DNA from: Sporosarcina ureae
Lineage (GTDB): Bacteria > Bacillota > Bacilli > Bacillales_A > Planococcaceae
Length of the DNA stretch: 64,000 nucleotides
Assembly: GCF_002109325.1 (NCBI RefSeq)
Contig: NZ_CP015348.1
Span: 647,501-711,500 of the forward strand
Direction of reading: 5' to 3'
Below are positions 17,975 to 25,933 of the stretch, in pieces. The position numbers and the translations under genes are program-made. The notes below the pieces were generated by a model that was not told where the DNA came from, made no database searches, and saw only the letters and a program-made list of their open reading frames with translations. How positions within the stretch are numbered: the first letter of the stretch is position 1; every line of letters begins with the position of its first letter.

Positions 17975-19186
17975 TTATGAAGCTGATGTAATCTTTTGAT
18001 CACGTGGTAAAGCTAAACCAACTAAACCAATGAACGGTAAGAACGACGTAATAATCATCGTTTGATAGATTCCAATATAGTCGATAAGACTTCCTATGGC
18101 AACTGCACCAATAGCTCCCATTCCAAAAGCTAATCCTACGGTTAATCCGGCCATCGTACCAATCTTCGAAGGTACGAGCTCTTGAGCATAGATGACAGTA
18201 ACCGAAAAGCTAAGCATGATAAAGAATCCAATGGTTAGTAGTAGTAATATGATTCCCCACACAGGAGCATATGGAAGTAATAAACTTAGCGGCAATGGTA
18301 CGACAAGCGACAAGACAATCACTTTTTTTCGTCCCATACGATCTGCCATCGGTCCACCGAAAAACGTTCCGACAGCACCTAGAGCCAAGAATAGGAAAAT
18401 ATACAACTGACCATGTTGGATCGTCATGCCATAGTTTTCGATCAGATAGAAAATATAGAAGCTCGTAATATTCGTTACATAGAATGAACGCGCAAATATG
18501 ATGACCATTAATAATGTCAACGCAATGACAACTTGTTTCTTAGTCAGGTTTTCCATTGTCGTCAATAGTACTTTCTTCCGCTTACCTAAACGTTCTTCAT
18601 CGAGCTGCTTCTTATACCAGATGGAAATACGGGATAGCAAGGCAATTCCTGCTGCAGCTACTAAAACGAAAACCGCTGCGCCTATTTGGCCTAGGGGAAC
18701 GAGAACAAATGCACTAATTAACGGTGCAAGTGCCTGGCCTGTGTTACCTCCTACTTGATAGATAGACTGTGAAAGTCCACGCTTGTCTCCTGCAGCCAAA
18801 AACGATACACGGGAACCTTCTGGATGAAAGATAGCTGATCCTAACCCGAGCAACATAACGGAAAGAATAATCAGCCAATAACTTGGCGCCAATGCTAACC
18901 CCGCAATTCCGACCATTGAAAATGTCATACCTATAGGCAAAGCAAACGGCTTCGGCTTACGATCACTCAAATATCCTACAACGGGTTGAAGTAGAGAAGC
19001 TACGATGTTCAATGCAAATACAATGAAACCTAATTGTTTATAACTAAATTGAAATTCCTTTTCCAAAATCGGCAACATCGCCGGAATCACTGCCTGCAGT
19101 GTGTCGTTGAATAAATGACATACTGCAATCGCGATCATGATTGGAAATACCGGATTCGCTACGGCAGTCTGTGGAGATTTATTCAT
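17975..19186 (-). CDS. MFS transporter, fosmidomycin-resistance (Fsr) type
   Basis: 403 residues and about 12 transmembrane helices. The N-terminal HLFNDTLQAVIPAMLP stretch, the SDRKPKP loop and GLGSAIFHPEGSRVSF are characteristic of the Fsr subfamily of the major facilitator superfamily. Fsr proteins export fosmidomycin and similar compounds; the native substrate here is unknown. Within the thioesterase-MFS-cysK operon an export role linked to sulfur or amino-acid metabolism is conceivable but not shown. Confidence 0.85.
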   Translation of the reverse strand: MNKSPQTAVANPVFPIMIAIAVCHLFNDTLQAVIPAMLPILEKEFQFSYKQLGFIVFALNIVASLLQPVVGYLSDRKPKPFALPIGMTFSMVGIAGLALAPSYWLIILSVMLLGLGSAIFHPEGSRVSFLAAGDKRGLSQSIYQVGGNTGQALAPLISAFVLVPLGQIGAAVFVLVAAAGIALLSRISIWYKKQLDEERLGKRKKVLLTTMENLTKKQVVIALTLLMVIIFARSFYVTNITSFYIFYLIENYGMTIQHGQLYIFLFLALGAVGTFFGGPMADRMGRKKVIVLSLVVPLPLSLLLPYAPVWGIILLLLTIGFFIMLSFSVTVIYAQELVPSKIGTMAGLTVGLAFGMGAIGAVAIGSLIDYIGIYQTMIITSFLPFIGLVGLALPRDQKITSAS

Positions 19187-19219
19187 ACCCTCTGGTCACA
19201 CCTTATCTAGTTGTCTATT

Positions 19220-19699
19220 TTACTTCGTGAATGTAGCAGGCATGACAACCCCTACTACTTCTCCAGTGGCACATAGTTCATCGCCTGCGAAAATTTCTAC
19301 TGCGACCTTCCACTTCTTCGGGTGAATCTCCGTGACGTTCCCAACAGCCTTTAATACTACTCCTTGTGGTGTCGGCTTACTATATGTAATCTGCAAGGAA
19401 GCTGTCACAAAGCGTGGAGGAACAGATCCATCACCTGGTTCATGACCATTTTTCCGGTGTAATGCGAGCGCGCAAGACCCCGTACTATGGCAATCCAAAA
19501 ATGAAGCTAGAAATCCTCCGTACACAAATCCTGGTATGGCAGTATATTTTTCTGGCGGTAAAGAATAGGTAGCCGTCTGATTGCCTTCCCAACCTGTTCG
19601 GAAATGATTTCCTTCCTCATTGAGACTCCCACAACCATAACACCATGAAAAGTCATCCGCATAATCGTCCTGGACTGCATGTGTAACATATTCTTTCAT
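19220..19699 (-). CDS. PaaI-family hotdog thioesterase
   Basis: 159 residues with one hotdog fold. The segments NHFRTGWEG, YGGFLASFLDCHSTGSCALA (active-site loop with Asp) and KPTPQGVVLKAVGNV fit PaaI/YiiD-like acyl-CoA thioesterases. An N-terminal CYGCG motif precedes the fold. It would hydrolyse an acyl-CoA; substrate unknown. The ATG at 19699 follows GGGAGG by 8 nt. First gene of the operon running through the Fsr-type pump to cysK. Confidence 0.82.
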   Translation of the reverse strand: MKEYVTHAVQDDYADDFSWCYGCGSLNEEGNHFRTGWEGNQTATYSLPPEKYTAIPGFVYGGFLASFLDCHSTGSCALALHRKNGHEPGDGSVPPRFVTASLQITYSKPTPQGVVLKAVGNVTEIHPKKWKVAVEIFAGDELCATGEVVGVVMPATFTK

Positions 19700-19865
19700 A
19701 GTTAGTACCTCCCTTTCAGATGAGTCTCTCTATTATACATTCCGAATATTGAAATATCGAGCCAAAACGAAATAACTATCATTACACTGATAGTTATGTG
19801 CGTATCTTCACTACTACATTCATATACTAGTGAGAAACGTTATTTTGCGGAAGGAGGGAATTCTA

Positions 19866-20318
19866 ATGAAAATACGTGGTGTGATATTGGCACTGCTAGT
19901 GGCTGGAGGATTTTATGTCATGATTCAGACAATTGATGAAGCTTCCTCCCATCCTTTTGAGCGACTACAAGACCAACAGCTAAATGGTTTAAATCCTTAC
20001 TCTTCAATCACTTTTCGGCAACCTGGCTCTCAAGCACGACATGCCGTTACTTGGAAAGTAGACGAAGCTGAAGAAATAGACCGATTGCTATCATTTCTCC
20101 AAGCATATGATTATGAGAGAATAGATCCGGACACACTGCAATTGTTTGACGATCAATCGCTCTTCACAATTGATTTACAAGACGAGACTGGAAATCGAAT
20201 GACCATTCTAATTGAAGAAGGAGTTTTAATCCATAATGATCGCCTATACTACGAAGTTGTCAATGGTCCTATGCAAGTAGATTGGCTAATGGATTTTATC
20301 ATTTCCAATAAACCATAA
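19866..20318 (+). CDS. Hypothetical membrane-anchored/secreted protein
   Basis: 150 residues from the ATG at 19866, which has AAGGAGGG 7 nt upstream. One hydrophobic segment (GVILALLVAGGFYVMI) at residues 4-19 would serve as signal anchor; the remainder is soluble, acidic and mixed alpha/beta, without Cys. No family recognised. It reads towards pepF but a separate promoter for pepF follows, so the two need not be co-transcribed. Confidence 0.75.
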   Translation: MKIRGVILALLVAGGFYVMIQTIDEASSHPFERLQDQQLNGLNPYSSITFRQPGSQARHAVTWKVDEAEEIDRLLSFLQAYDYERIDPDTLQLFDDQSLFTIDLQDETGNRMTILIEEGVLIHNDRLYYEVVNGPMQVDWLMDFIISNKP

Positions 20319-20320
20319 CT

Positions 20321-20350
20321 TTGTACTCTGAACATTCATTGTATTATACT
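20321..20350 (+). promoter_or_regulatory. Sigma-A promoter of pepF
   Basis: TTGTAC (20321-20326) and TATACT (20345-20350) at 18 bp. A perfect palindrome, ATTCGGCAACCGAAT (20359-20373), sits around the predicted start of transcription and could be an operator. Confidence 0.5.
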
Positions 20351-20398
20351 AGTAATTAATTCGGCAACCGAATAATCGATTTGAAGGAGAGATTCACA

Positions 20399-22210
20399 TT
20401 GGTGAAAAGCTTACCTAAACGCGCCCAAGTAAACGAACAAGAAACTTGGAATTTACACATTCTATTTGAAAACGAGCAAGATTATCAGAAAGCCTTAGCA
20501 GATGCAAAAGAAGAAGCGGCTGCTTTCGAGAAAAATTTTAAAGGGACCGTTACAGATGCAAACTCCGCTATTCAAGCATTAGATGCATATCGCAGTCTAC
20601 AGGAGAAACTCACCAAAATCTCGAGTTATGCTGAGTTGACAGCAAGTGTCGATTTAACAAATGATGATTCGCAGATGAGAGAAAGTAAATTTGGTTCAAT
20701 CGCTGCGAAAATCGGTAGCCAAACTGCATTCATAATGAGTGAATTAACGGAGCTTTCTGAGCAAACGTTACAGCAAGCGAGTGAACAATCAAAAGGGTAT
20801 GCCAGCTTATTCGATAAGATAATTCGGGAAAAACCGCATCAACTACATCCCGAGGTAGAGAAAACACTCGCTGCATTCTCTTCTTCTTTCCAGGCACCGT
20901 ATTCATTGTATAATACGACGAAAATGGCGGATATTAACTTCCCTGATTTCACTTCAGACGGAAAAGCTTATCCTTTAAGCTATGTATTATTCGAAGGGAA
21001 ATGGGAGTCTGAACCGAAGACGCCAGTAAGACGTGCAGCCTTTAAAACATTCAGTGATACATTGCGCAAATATCAACATACAACTGCCAAAACCTATGAT
21101 ATGCATGTACAGATGGAAAAAACGACTTCTGACTTACGTGGTTATGACTCTGTTATTGATTATTTATTGATGGAACAAGACGTAGATCGTTCCATGTACA
21201 ATCGCCAAATTGATGTAATCATGGAAGAACTAGCACCCCATATGCGCAAGTATGCGAAACTTCTTCAGAACATCTACGGTCTGGATGAAATGACATTTGC
21301 AGACTTAAAAATGCCAGTAGATCCATTATATGAACCTTCAATTACAGTCGAAGAATCTAAAAAATATATGAATGATGCCCTTTCTGTTATGGGTGAAAAT
21401 TATCTTGATATGGTGAACCGTGCCTATTCAGAACGCCGGATTGATTTTGCGCAAAATGAAGGAAAATCTACAGGTGCATTTTGTGCAAGCCCTTACGGCA
21501 GTGGCTCATTCATATTGATTTCGTGGACAGGCAGCATGGAAGATGTCTTTGTACTGGCTCATGAATTAGGCCATGCCGGACATTTCAATTATGCCAATGA
21601 AGCACAAAATCTGTTTAACTCACAATCGTCACTGTACTTCATCGAAGCTCCTTCAACTATGAATGAAATGCTGATGGCTAATCATTTATTGAAGAATTCC
21701 AATGACCCGAAATTTAAGCGTTGGGTACTATCTTCTATCGTAGCCAGAACGTATTACCATAATTTCGTTACGCATCTGCTTGAAGCCGCGTTCCAGCGTA
21801 AAGTGTACGAACTTGTGGATGCAGGCGGCAATGTCAATGCCACTATTTTGAATGATTTGAAACGTGGCGTACTTGAAGAATTCTGGGGAGACAGCGTGAG
21901 AATAAATGAAGGTGCAGAATTGACATGGATGCGTCAACCACATTATTACATGGGCTTGTACCCGTACACATACAGTGCTGGATTAACGATTTCTACTGAG
22001 ATGGCAAAACGCGTATTGCAAGAGGGAGAACCAGCTGTTGAAGATTGGCTAAACACTTTACGTGCAGGCGGTTCAAAGAAACCAGCGGAACTCGCAAAAA
22101 TGGCGGGAATCGATATCACGACAGACAAACCATTGCGCGATACGATCTCTTATATCGGTGGATTAATCGATGAAATCGAGAAGCTGACTGAAGAAATTGA
22201 AGCACAATAA
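20399..22210 (+). CDS. pepF: Oligoendopeptidase F
   Basis: About 603 residues, peptidase family M3B. The zinc site is LAHELGHAGH (HExxH at about 390, third ligand Glu downstream in FIEAPSTMNE). It cleaves oligopeptides of roughly 7-17 residues in the cytoplasm. AAGGAG at 20384-20389 places the start at TTG 20399 or GTG 20402; the in-frame TTG at 20381 overlaps this SD and is not used. Monocistronic and followed by a terminator. Confidence 0.93.
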   Translation: MVKSLPKRAQVNEQETWNLHILFENEQDYQKALADAKEEAAAFEKNFKGTVTDANSAIQALDAYRSLQEKLTKISSYAELTASVDLTNDDSQMRESKFGSIAAKIGSQTAFIMSELTELSEQTLQQASEQSKGYASLFDKIIREKPHQLHPEVEKTLAAFSSSFQAPYSLYNTTKMADINFPDFTSDGKAYPLSYVLFEGKWESEPKTPVRRAAFKTFSDTLRKYQHTTAKTYDMHVQMEKTTSDLRGYDSVIDYLLMEQDVDRSMYNRQIDVIMEELAPHMRKYAKLLQNIYGLDEMTFADLKMPVDPLYEPSITVEESKKYMNDALSVMGENYLDMVNRAYSERRIDFAQNEGKSTGAFCASPYGSGSFILISWTGSMEDVFVLAHELGHAGHFNYANEAQNLFNSQSSLYFIEAPSTMNEMLMANHLLKNSNDPKFKRWVLSSIVARTYYHNFVTHLLEAAFQRKVYELVDAGGNVNATILNDLKRGVLEEFWGDSVRINEGAELTWMRQPHYYMGLYPYTYSAGLTISTEMAKRVLQEGEPAVEDWLNTLRAGGSKKPAELAKMAGIDITTDKPLRDTISYIGGLIDEIEKLTEEIEAQ

Positions 22211-22221
22211 GTTAGATAAAT

Positions 22222-22268
22222 AAAAGCATCCGCTTTGCAGGTTTTACTCCTGTAAAGCAGATGCTTTT
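22222..22268. terminator. Bidirectional terminator between pepF and the flavin monooxygenase
   Basis: AAAAGCATCCGCTTTGCAG pairs with CTGTAAAGCAGATGCTTTT over nearly the whole length. A and T runs on both sides serve both converging genes. Confidence 0.85.
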
Positions 22269-22271
22269 CTA

Positions 22272-23288
22272 TTATTTCATTATTTCGCTTAGGATTTCAT
22301 ATGAACGAAGTCGGTCTTCATGATTGAATATACCTGAACTGATAATCAATTCATTCGCTTTCGTCATATCTACGAACTCTTCCAATTTACGTTTTACTGT
22401 TTCAGGACTACCAATAATAACAGATGGTGATTGACTTTGCTGCGCTACCGCTTCTTGTTCAAACGGCGACCACTGCGCATCAATATCATCAATCGGTGGT
22501 TGGAACTGGATCATTTTACCTTGACGGATATTCAAGAATTGCTGTTGCATAGATGTAGCCAGATACTGGGCTTTTTCGTCAGTATCCGCAGCAATCAAGT
22601 TTACGCCCATCATGGCATGTGGCTTCTGAAGATCTTTCGAAGCCCGGAAATTTTGATGGTAGATTTGCAATGCTTGCATCATAAATTGTGGCGCAAAGTG
22701 GCTGGCGAATGAAAATGGCAAGCCAAGTTCTGCCGACAATTGAGCACTAAAGCCACTTGAACCAAGCAACCAAATAGGAACATCCTGCCCTGCACCTGGA
22801 AATGCACGAACACGGTCAGTTGGATTACCTTCAAAGTACATACGCAACTCTTCCACTTGTTGAGGGAAATCTTCTCCACCGCTTTGTAACGTGCGACGAA
22901 GTGCATAGGCTGTTGCCTGGTCGCTACCCGGCGCACGGCCTAATCCCAAATCAATACGGCCTGGATACATCGCGTCTAGTGTACCAAACTGCTCTGCAAT
23001 TACTAATGGCGCATGGTTTGGCAACATGACGCCACCAGATCCCACTCGAATTTCCTTGGTCATTTGCGCTACATGTCCAATGATAATCGATGTAGCGGAA
23101 CTTGCAACGCCGGGCATATTATGATGCTCTGCCAACCAGTAACGATTGAATCCCCAATCTTCTGCATGTTGCGCAAGATCCACACTGTTTTTGAACGATT
23201 GCCCTGCATGGCTACCTTCATTGATCATGGCTAAATCTAATATGGATAACGGAACGTCGTTAAATAGTTTCGCGTTTTCTCTAATCAA
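22272..23288 (-). CDS. LLM-class flavin-dependent oxidoreductase (luciferase-like)
   Basis: 338 residues, bacterial-luciferase-like TIM barrel of the MsnO8 subgroup (N-terminal [59 protein letters not shown]). It should use reduced FMN from a reductase to oxygenate a small substrate; substrate unknown. The start is a TTG at 23288, with AAGGAGAG six bases upstream, overlapping the HxlR stop as TTGA. Co-transcribed with the HxlR regulator and divergent from a nitroreductase that could supply reduced flavin (inference). Confidence 0.88.
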   Translation of the reverse strand: MIRENAKLFNDVPLSILDLAMINEGSHAGQSFKNSVDLAQHAEDWGFNRYWLAEHHNMPGVASSATSIIIGHVAQMTKEIRVGSGGVMLPNHAPLVIAEQFGTLDAMYPGRIDLGLGRAPGSDQATAYALRRTLQSGGEDFPQQVEELRMYFEGNPTDRVRAFPGAGQDVPIWLLGSSGFSAQLSAELGLPFSFASHFAPQFMMQALQIYHQNFRASKDLQKPHAMMGVNLIAADTDEKAQYLATSMQQQFLNIRQGKMIQFQPPIDDIDAQWSPFEQEAVAQQSQSPSVIIGSPETVKRKLEEFVDMTKANELIISSGIFNHEDRLRSYEILSEIMK

Positions 23289-23653
23289 TTCATTCTCTCC
23301 TTCTGACAGCCACCATTTTTCTTAACCCACTCAAAAATGGCCTGAATAATACCTTCTAATTCTTTACCTTTTGCAGTAAGCTCATACTCTACTTTTCTAA
23401 CCGTTGGATCGGATTGATTTTTGATGACCAAACCATGCGCTTCCAACTCACGCAATCTCTCCGTTAGAAGACGATCTGATATTCCTTCGATCTCCGCCGA
23501 TAACTCAAAGAACCTTTTGGGTCCATCTAATAAATGATAAATGATAATTCCCATCCAACGCTTACCGATAAACTCGATTGTATTGTGGAAACTATCGCAA
23601 CTTTTTTGACCTTTAGGATTTACCGACTGAACAAACTCTTCATTTTTCTTCAT
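23285..23653 (-). CDS. HxlR-family winged-helix regulator
   Basis: About 122 residues. HxlR/MarR-like winged helix: [20 protein letters not shown], then the [20 protein letters not shown] recognition region and a basic wing ([15 protein letters not shown]). The conserved N-terminal Cys typical of redox- or quinone-sensing HxlR proteins (YodB/HypR type) is present in KSCDSF, so thiol sensing is plausible. The ATG at 23653 is chosen over an upstream TTG (23659). It heads the operon with the flavin monooxygenase; paired palindromes lie upstream. Confidence 0.87.
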   Translation of the reverse strand: MKKNEEFVQSVNPKGQKSCDSFHNTIEFIGKRWMGIIIYHLLDGPKRFFELSAEIEGISDRLLTERLRELEAHGLVIKNQSDPTVRKVEYELTAKGKELEGIIQAIFEWVKKNGGCQKERMN

Positions 23654-23713
23654 TAGCAAAACCCCAATCCTGTACTTCCTTCACTTTATCACATTCATGT
23701 TTGACAAACAAGC

Positions 23714-23754
23714 TTACTAATAGTAATCTTGAAATTAACTTACTAATAGTAAGT
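23714..23754. promoter_or_regulatory. Twin palindromic operators in the hxlR-nitroreductase intergenic region
   Basis: TTACTAATAGTAA (23714-23726) and ACTTACTAATAGTAAGT (23738-23754) share the same 13-bp palindrome, with centres 26 bp apart. Both lie between the divergent starts. A reverse promoter for hxlR (TTGTTT 23706-23711, TAAAGT 23683-23688, 17 bp) and a forward TTGACA (23701-23706) flank or overlap the first copy. This layout fits HxlR autorepression and control of the nitroreductase. Confidence 0.75.
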
Positions 23755-23785
23755 AAAATAACATTATTAAGAGGAGTTTTATATT

Positions 23786-24412
23786 ATGTCCCAACATTAC
23801 GATGAGTTATTGGAAGTTATGCATGCACGCAAATCTGTTAGAAAGTTTGATGCGAACTATACAATCGATAAAGAAGATATTACGACTATGCTGGATGAGG
23901 CAACTTCTGCGCCATCTTCGAGTAACTTGCAGCCATGGCGTTTTCTAGTTATACAAGATCAAGAGTTGAAGAAGAAAATCAATCGTTTTTCATTTAATCA
24001 AGAACAAATCGAAACCGCGTCGGCTATTATCGCGGTGATCGGTGATACGGAAATGTATCATAATATTGATGAGATTTATCTTTCGAATTTAGCTGCAGGA
24101 AATATAGATGAGGAGCATGTGCAGATTCAAATTAATAATGCCAAGGCGGCTTATCCGAACGCACCACTTGAGGCGAGACGCAATATTGCGACGTTTGACG
24201 CGGGTCTAGTTTCGATGCAGTTGATGTTGATTGCGAAGGCTAGGGGGTATGATACGGTGCCGATGGGTGGATTTGATAAGCAACAGTTTGCGGAGTCGTT
24301 CGAGCTTGAGTCTCGCTACGAGCCACTTGTGCTGATCGCGCTAGGCAAAGCCGCTTCACCTGCTTACGGCTCTACTCGACTGCCAATTGATGCGATTACT
24401 ACTTATATGTAA
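23786..24412 (+). CDS. Nitroreductase-family FMN oxidoreductase
   Basis: 208 residues. HARKSVRKFD near residue 10 and APSSSNLQPWRF near 42 are the FMN-binding signature of the NfsB/YodC-type nitroreductase family; the mid-region carries the dimer-interface helices and the C-terminus YEPLVLIALGKA the second FMN segment. It would reduce nitroaromatics, quinones or flavin with NAD(P)H. Divergent from an HxlR regulator, an arrangement like the YodB-YodC pair of Bacillus. AGAGGAG precedes the ATG. Confidence 0.9.
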   Translation: MSQHYDELLEVMHARKSVRKFDANYTIDKEDITTMLDEATSAPSSSNLQPWRFLVIQDQELKKKINRFSFNQEQIETASAIIAVIGDTEMYHNIDEIYLSNLAAGNIDEEHVQIQINNAKAAYPNAPLEARRNIATFDAGLVSMQLMLIAKARGYDTVPMGGFDKQQFAESFELESRYEPLVLIALGKAASPAYGSTRLPIDAITTYM

Positions 24413-24455
24413 AATATAGGAAGTTAAGAAGAGCGAAAGGCAGTGTGTAGGGGTG

Positions 24456-24582
24456 GGGATTTCCGTTCCGAGCGGACGCTTTCCTGCGGGCATGGCTTGA
24501 GCCTCCTCGTTCGCTACGCTTCCTGCGGGGTCTCAAGGCTCATGCTATTCCCGCGGGAGTCGCCGCTCTGCACTCCAATCCC
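24456..24582. repeat. Long GC-rich intergenic hairpin repeat
   Basis: GGGATT (24456-24461) pairs with AATCCC (24577-24582), GAGCGG with CCGCTC, GCGGG with CCCGC, and GCATGGCTTGAG with the later CTCAAGGCTCATGC. Together these give a near-complete cruciform. Its internal sequence (tttccgttccgagcgga; cctgcggggtctcaag) resembles the widely dispersed hairpin repeats of Bacillaceae/Planococcaceae from memory. GC content is clearly above that of the flanks. It and the next repeat fill the 510-bp gap 24413-24922, which has no gene. Confidence 0.75.
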
Positions 24583-24704
24583 TTGCAATACGAGTGGGAT
24601 ATACTTTTTATTACGCATTAAAGTAAGTGTTGTAATAAATTTTGAACTTTGATACTTGAATCTAAATAAGTTAAGACAAAATAATAATTCACAAACTACC
24701 TACC

Positions 24705-24809
24705 GTGAGTGATCTAAGTACCTCCTCTACAAGAGGTAGGGTGGAAGCTCCAGTTGGCGGCGACTGGGAAAGCGTCCGCCAACTGGAGCTTTCATCCCGA
24801 ACCACTCAC
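24705..24809. repeat. Second intergenic hairpin repeat, GCGTCCGCC-core family
   Basis: A perfect 16-bp inner stem (AAGCTCCAGTTGGCGG, 24745-24760, with 24776-24791) encloses a 15-nt loop, CGACTGGGAAAGCGT. Outer arms GTGAGTG/CACTCAC (24705-24711, 24803-24809) close the element. The loop and right arm, GGGAAAGCGTCCGCC, match the apical part of the hairpin at 8902-8994 with one change. Confidence 0.8.
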
Positions 24810-24856
24810 AAACTCACTCACTCTAACAAGCACTTGCTTTTAAACTTAAACTATAC

Positions 24857-24904
24857 AAAAGAGGATGTCCTAGAAGTGTTACTACTTCCTAGACATCCTT
24901 TCAT
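24857..24904 (-). terminator. Terminator of pdxK
   Basis: AGGATGTCCTAGAAGT (24862-24877) pairs with ACTTCCTAGACATCCT (about 24884-24899) with small bulges. The reverse strand runs into TTTT (24857-24860). Confidence 0.75.
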
Positions 24905-24922
24905 TTGTATGGCTTTCTGAAA

Positions 24923-25750
24923 TCATTCTTGTTCAATCGTTACCTTACAACTTGTCTCATCATACTTACCATAAGCCGCATGATAGGTTGGACCGACTCC
25001 TGCTTTAAAGGTTAGGGAGTGGCGAATGCCGGCTGTGATGAACTTTTTCGCCTCAATTACGGCATCTTGCACTGTTTGTCCCTTTGCCAGACCCGCTGTA
25101 ATAGCTGCAGAGTAACTGCAACCCGCTCCATTCGTATTGATCGTATCAATTCTTGGCGCTTCAAGTAGATAGAACTGTTTTCCATCGTACAACACATCCA
25201 CTGCAGGTCCTTCCAACCTGCCGCCTTTAACTAAGACGAACTTCGGTCCCATTTCAAACAAGCGTCGTGCGGCTTCTTTTAAATCGTTGACCGATTTTAG
25301 CTCCATACCCCCTAATAAATAAGAAGCTTCTGGCATATTCGGTGTAATAATCGTTGCAAGAGGAATCAATTGCTTCTGCATTGCTTCCATTGCATCGTCT
25401 TTCAACAGTGCCGAGCCCATTTTTCCAATCATTACTGGATCTACTACGATATTTTGAATTGCGGACTGCTTGATCCACTCCACCACATTGACAATAATCT
25501 CTTTAGTGAACAACATACCCGTCTTCATCGCATCGACACCGATATCTTCATGTATTGTTACTAATTGCGCTTCAATCGCTTCCCAAGATTGAGGGAATAT
25601 GCCTTGACCCGTTCGAGGGTTTCTCGCAACAATCGCTGTAACGGCTGTTGTACCGAATACATCAAACTCCTGGAACGTTTTCAAATCTGCTTGGATTCCT
25701 GCTCCTCCACGTGCAGCAGAACCAGCGATAGTTAATGCGCGTTTGATCAT
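24923..25750 (-). CDS. pdxK: Pyridoxine/pyridoxal kinase (PdxK, ThiD-like ribokinase fold)
   Basis: 275 residues, ThiD/PdxK family. GGAGIQADLKTFQEF, GVDAMKTGML, VVDPVMIGKMG, TPNMPEASYLLG and the anion-hole NTNGAGCSYSAAITA with its catalytic Cys fit the Bacillus PdxK (YwdB) branch, which phosphorylates B6 vitamers and hydroxymethylpyrimidine. Unusual point: the normally invariant AGSDSSGGAG loop reads AGSAARGGAG, losing the Asp and a Ser near the substrate ring. Activity may be altered. Monocistronic; ATG at 25750 with GGAGGAA upstream. Confidence 0.85.
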   Translation of the reverse strand: MIKRALTIAGSAARGGAGIQADLKTFQEFDVFGTTAVTAIVARNPRTGQGIFPQSWEAIEAQLVTIHEDIGVDAMKTGMLFTKEIIVNVVEWIKQSAIQNIVVDPVMIGKMGSALLKDDAMEAMQKQLIPLATIITPNMPEASYLLGGMELKSVNDLKEAARRLFEMGPKFVLVKGGRLEGPAVDVLYDGKQFYLLEAPRIDTINTNGAGCSYSAAITAGLAKGQTVQDAVIEAKKFITAGIRHSLTFKAGVGPTYHAAYGKYDETSCKVTIEQE

Positions 25751-25885
25751 CGTTCATTCCTCCTGTCTACTATGTAATACATCTAGATATCTCTTAATTA
25801 TCTACGTCATTGTACAGGATAACGTGGCTTGGTTATAAGAGTCAATTTCATTGTCTTTCACATGATCAGAATATACTTCCCTTAA

Positions 25886-25919
25886 TTAAAAATTCCCTAT
25901 CCAGCAGTAGGATAGGGAA
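25886..25919 (-). terminator. Terminator of the disulfide oxidoreductase gene
   Basis: TTCCCTATCC (25893-25902) pairs with GGATAGGGAA (25910-25919). On the reverse strand a TTTTT run follows. Confidence 0.85.
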
Positions 25920-25933
25920 AAGTCTTGATACCA

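Noticed and set aside
22272-23288. Luciferase-like monooxygenase as SsuD
   Set aside because: N-terminus and motifs fit the MsnO8-like group, and it is cotranscribed with an HxlR regulator, not with ssu genes.
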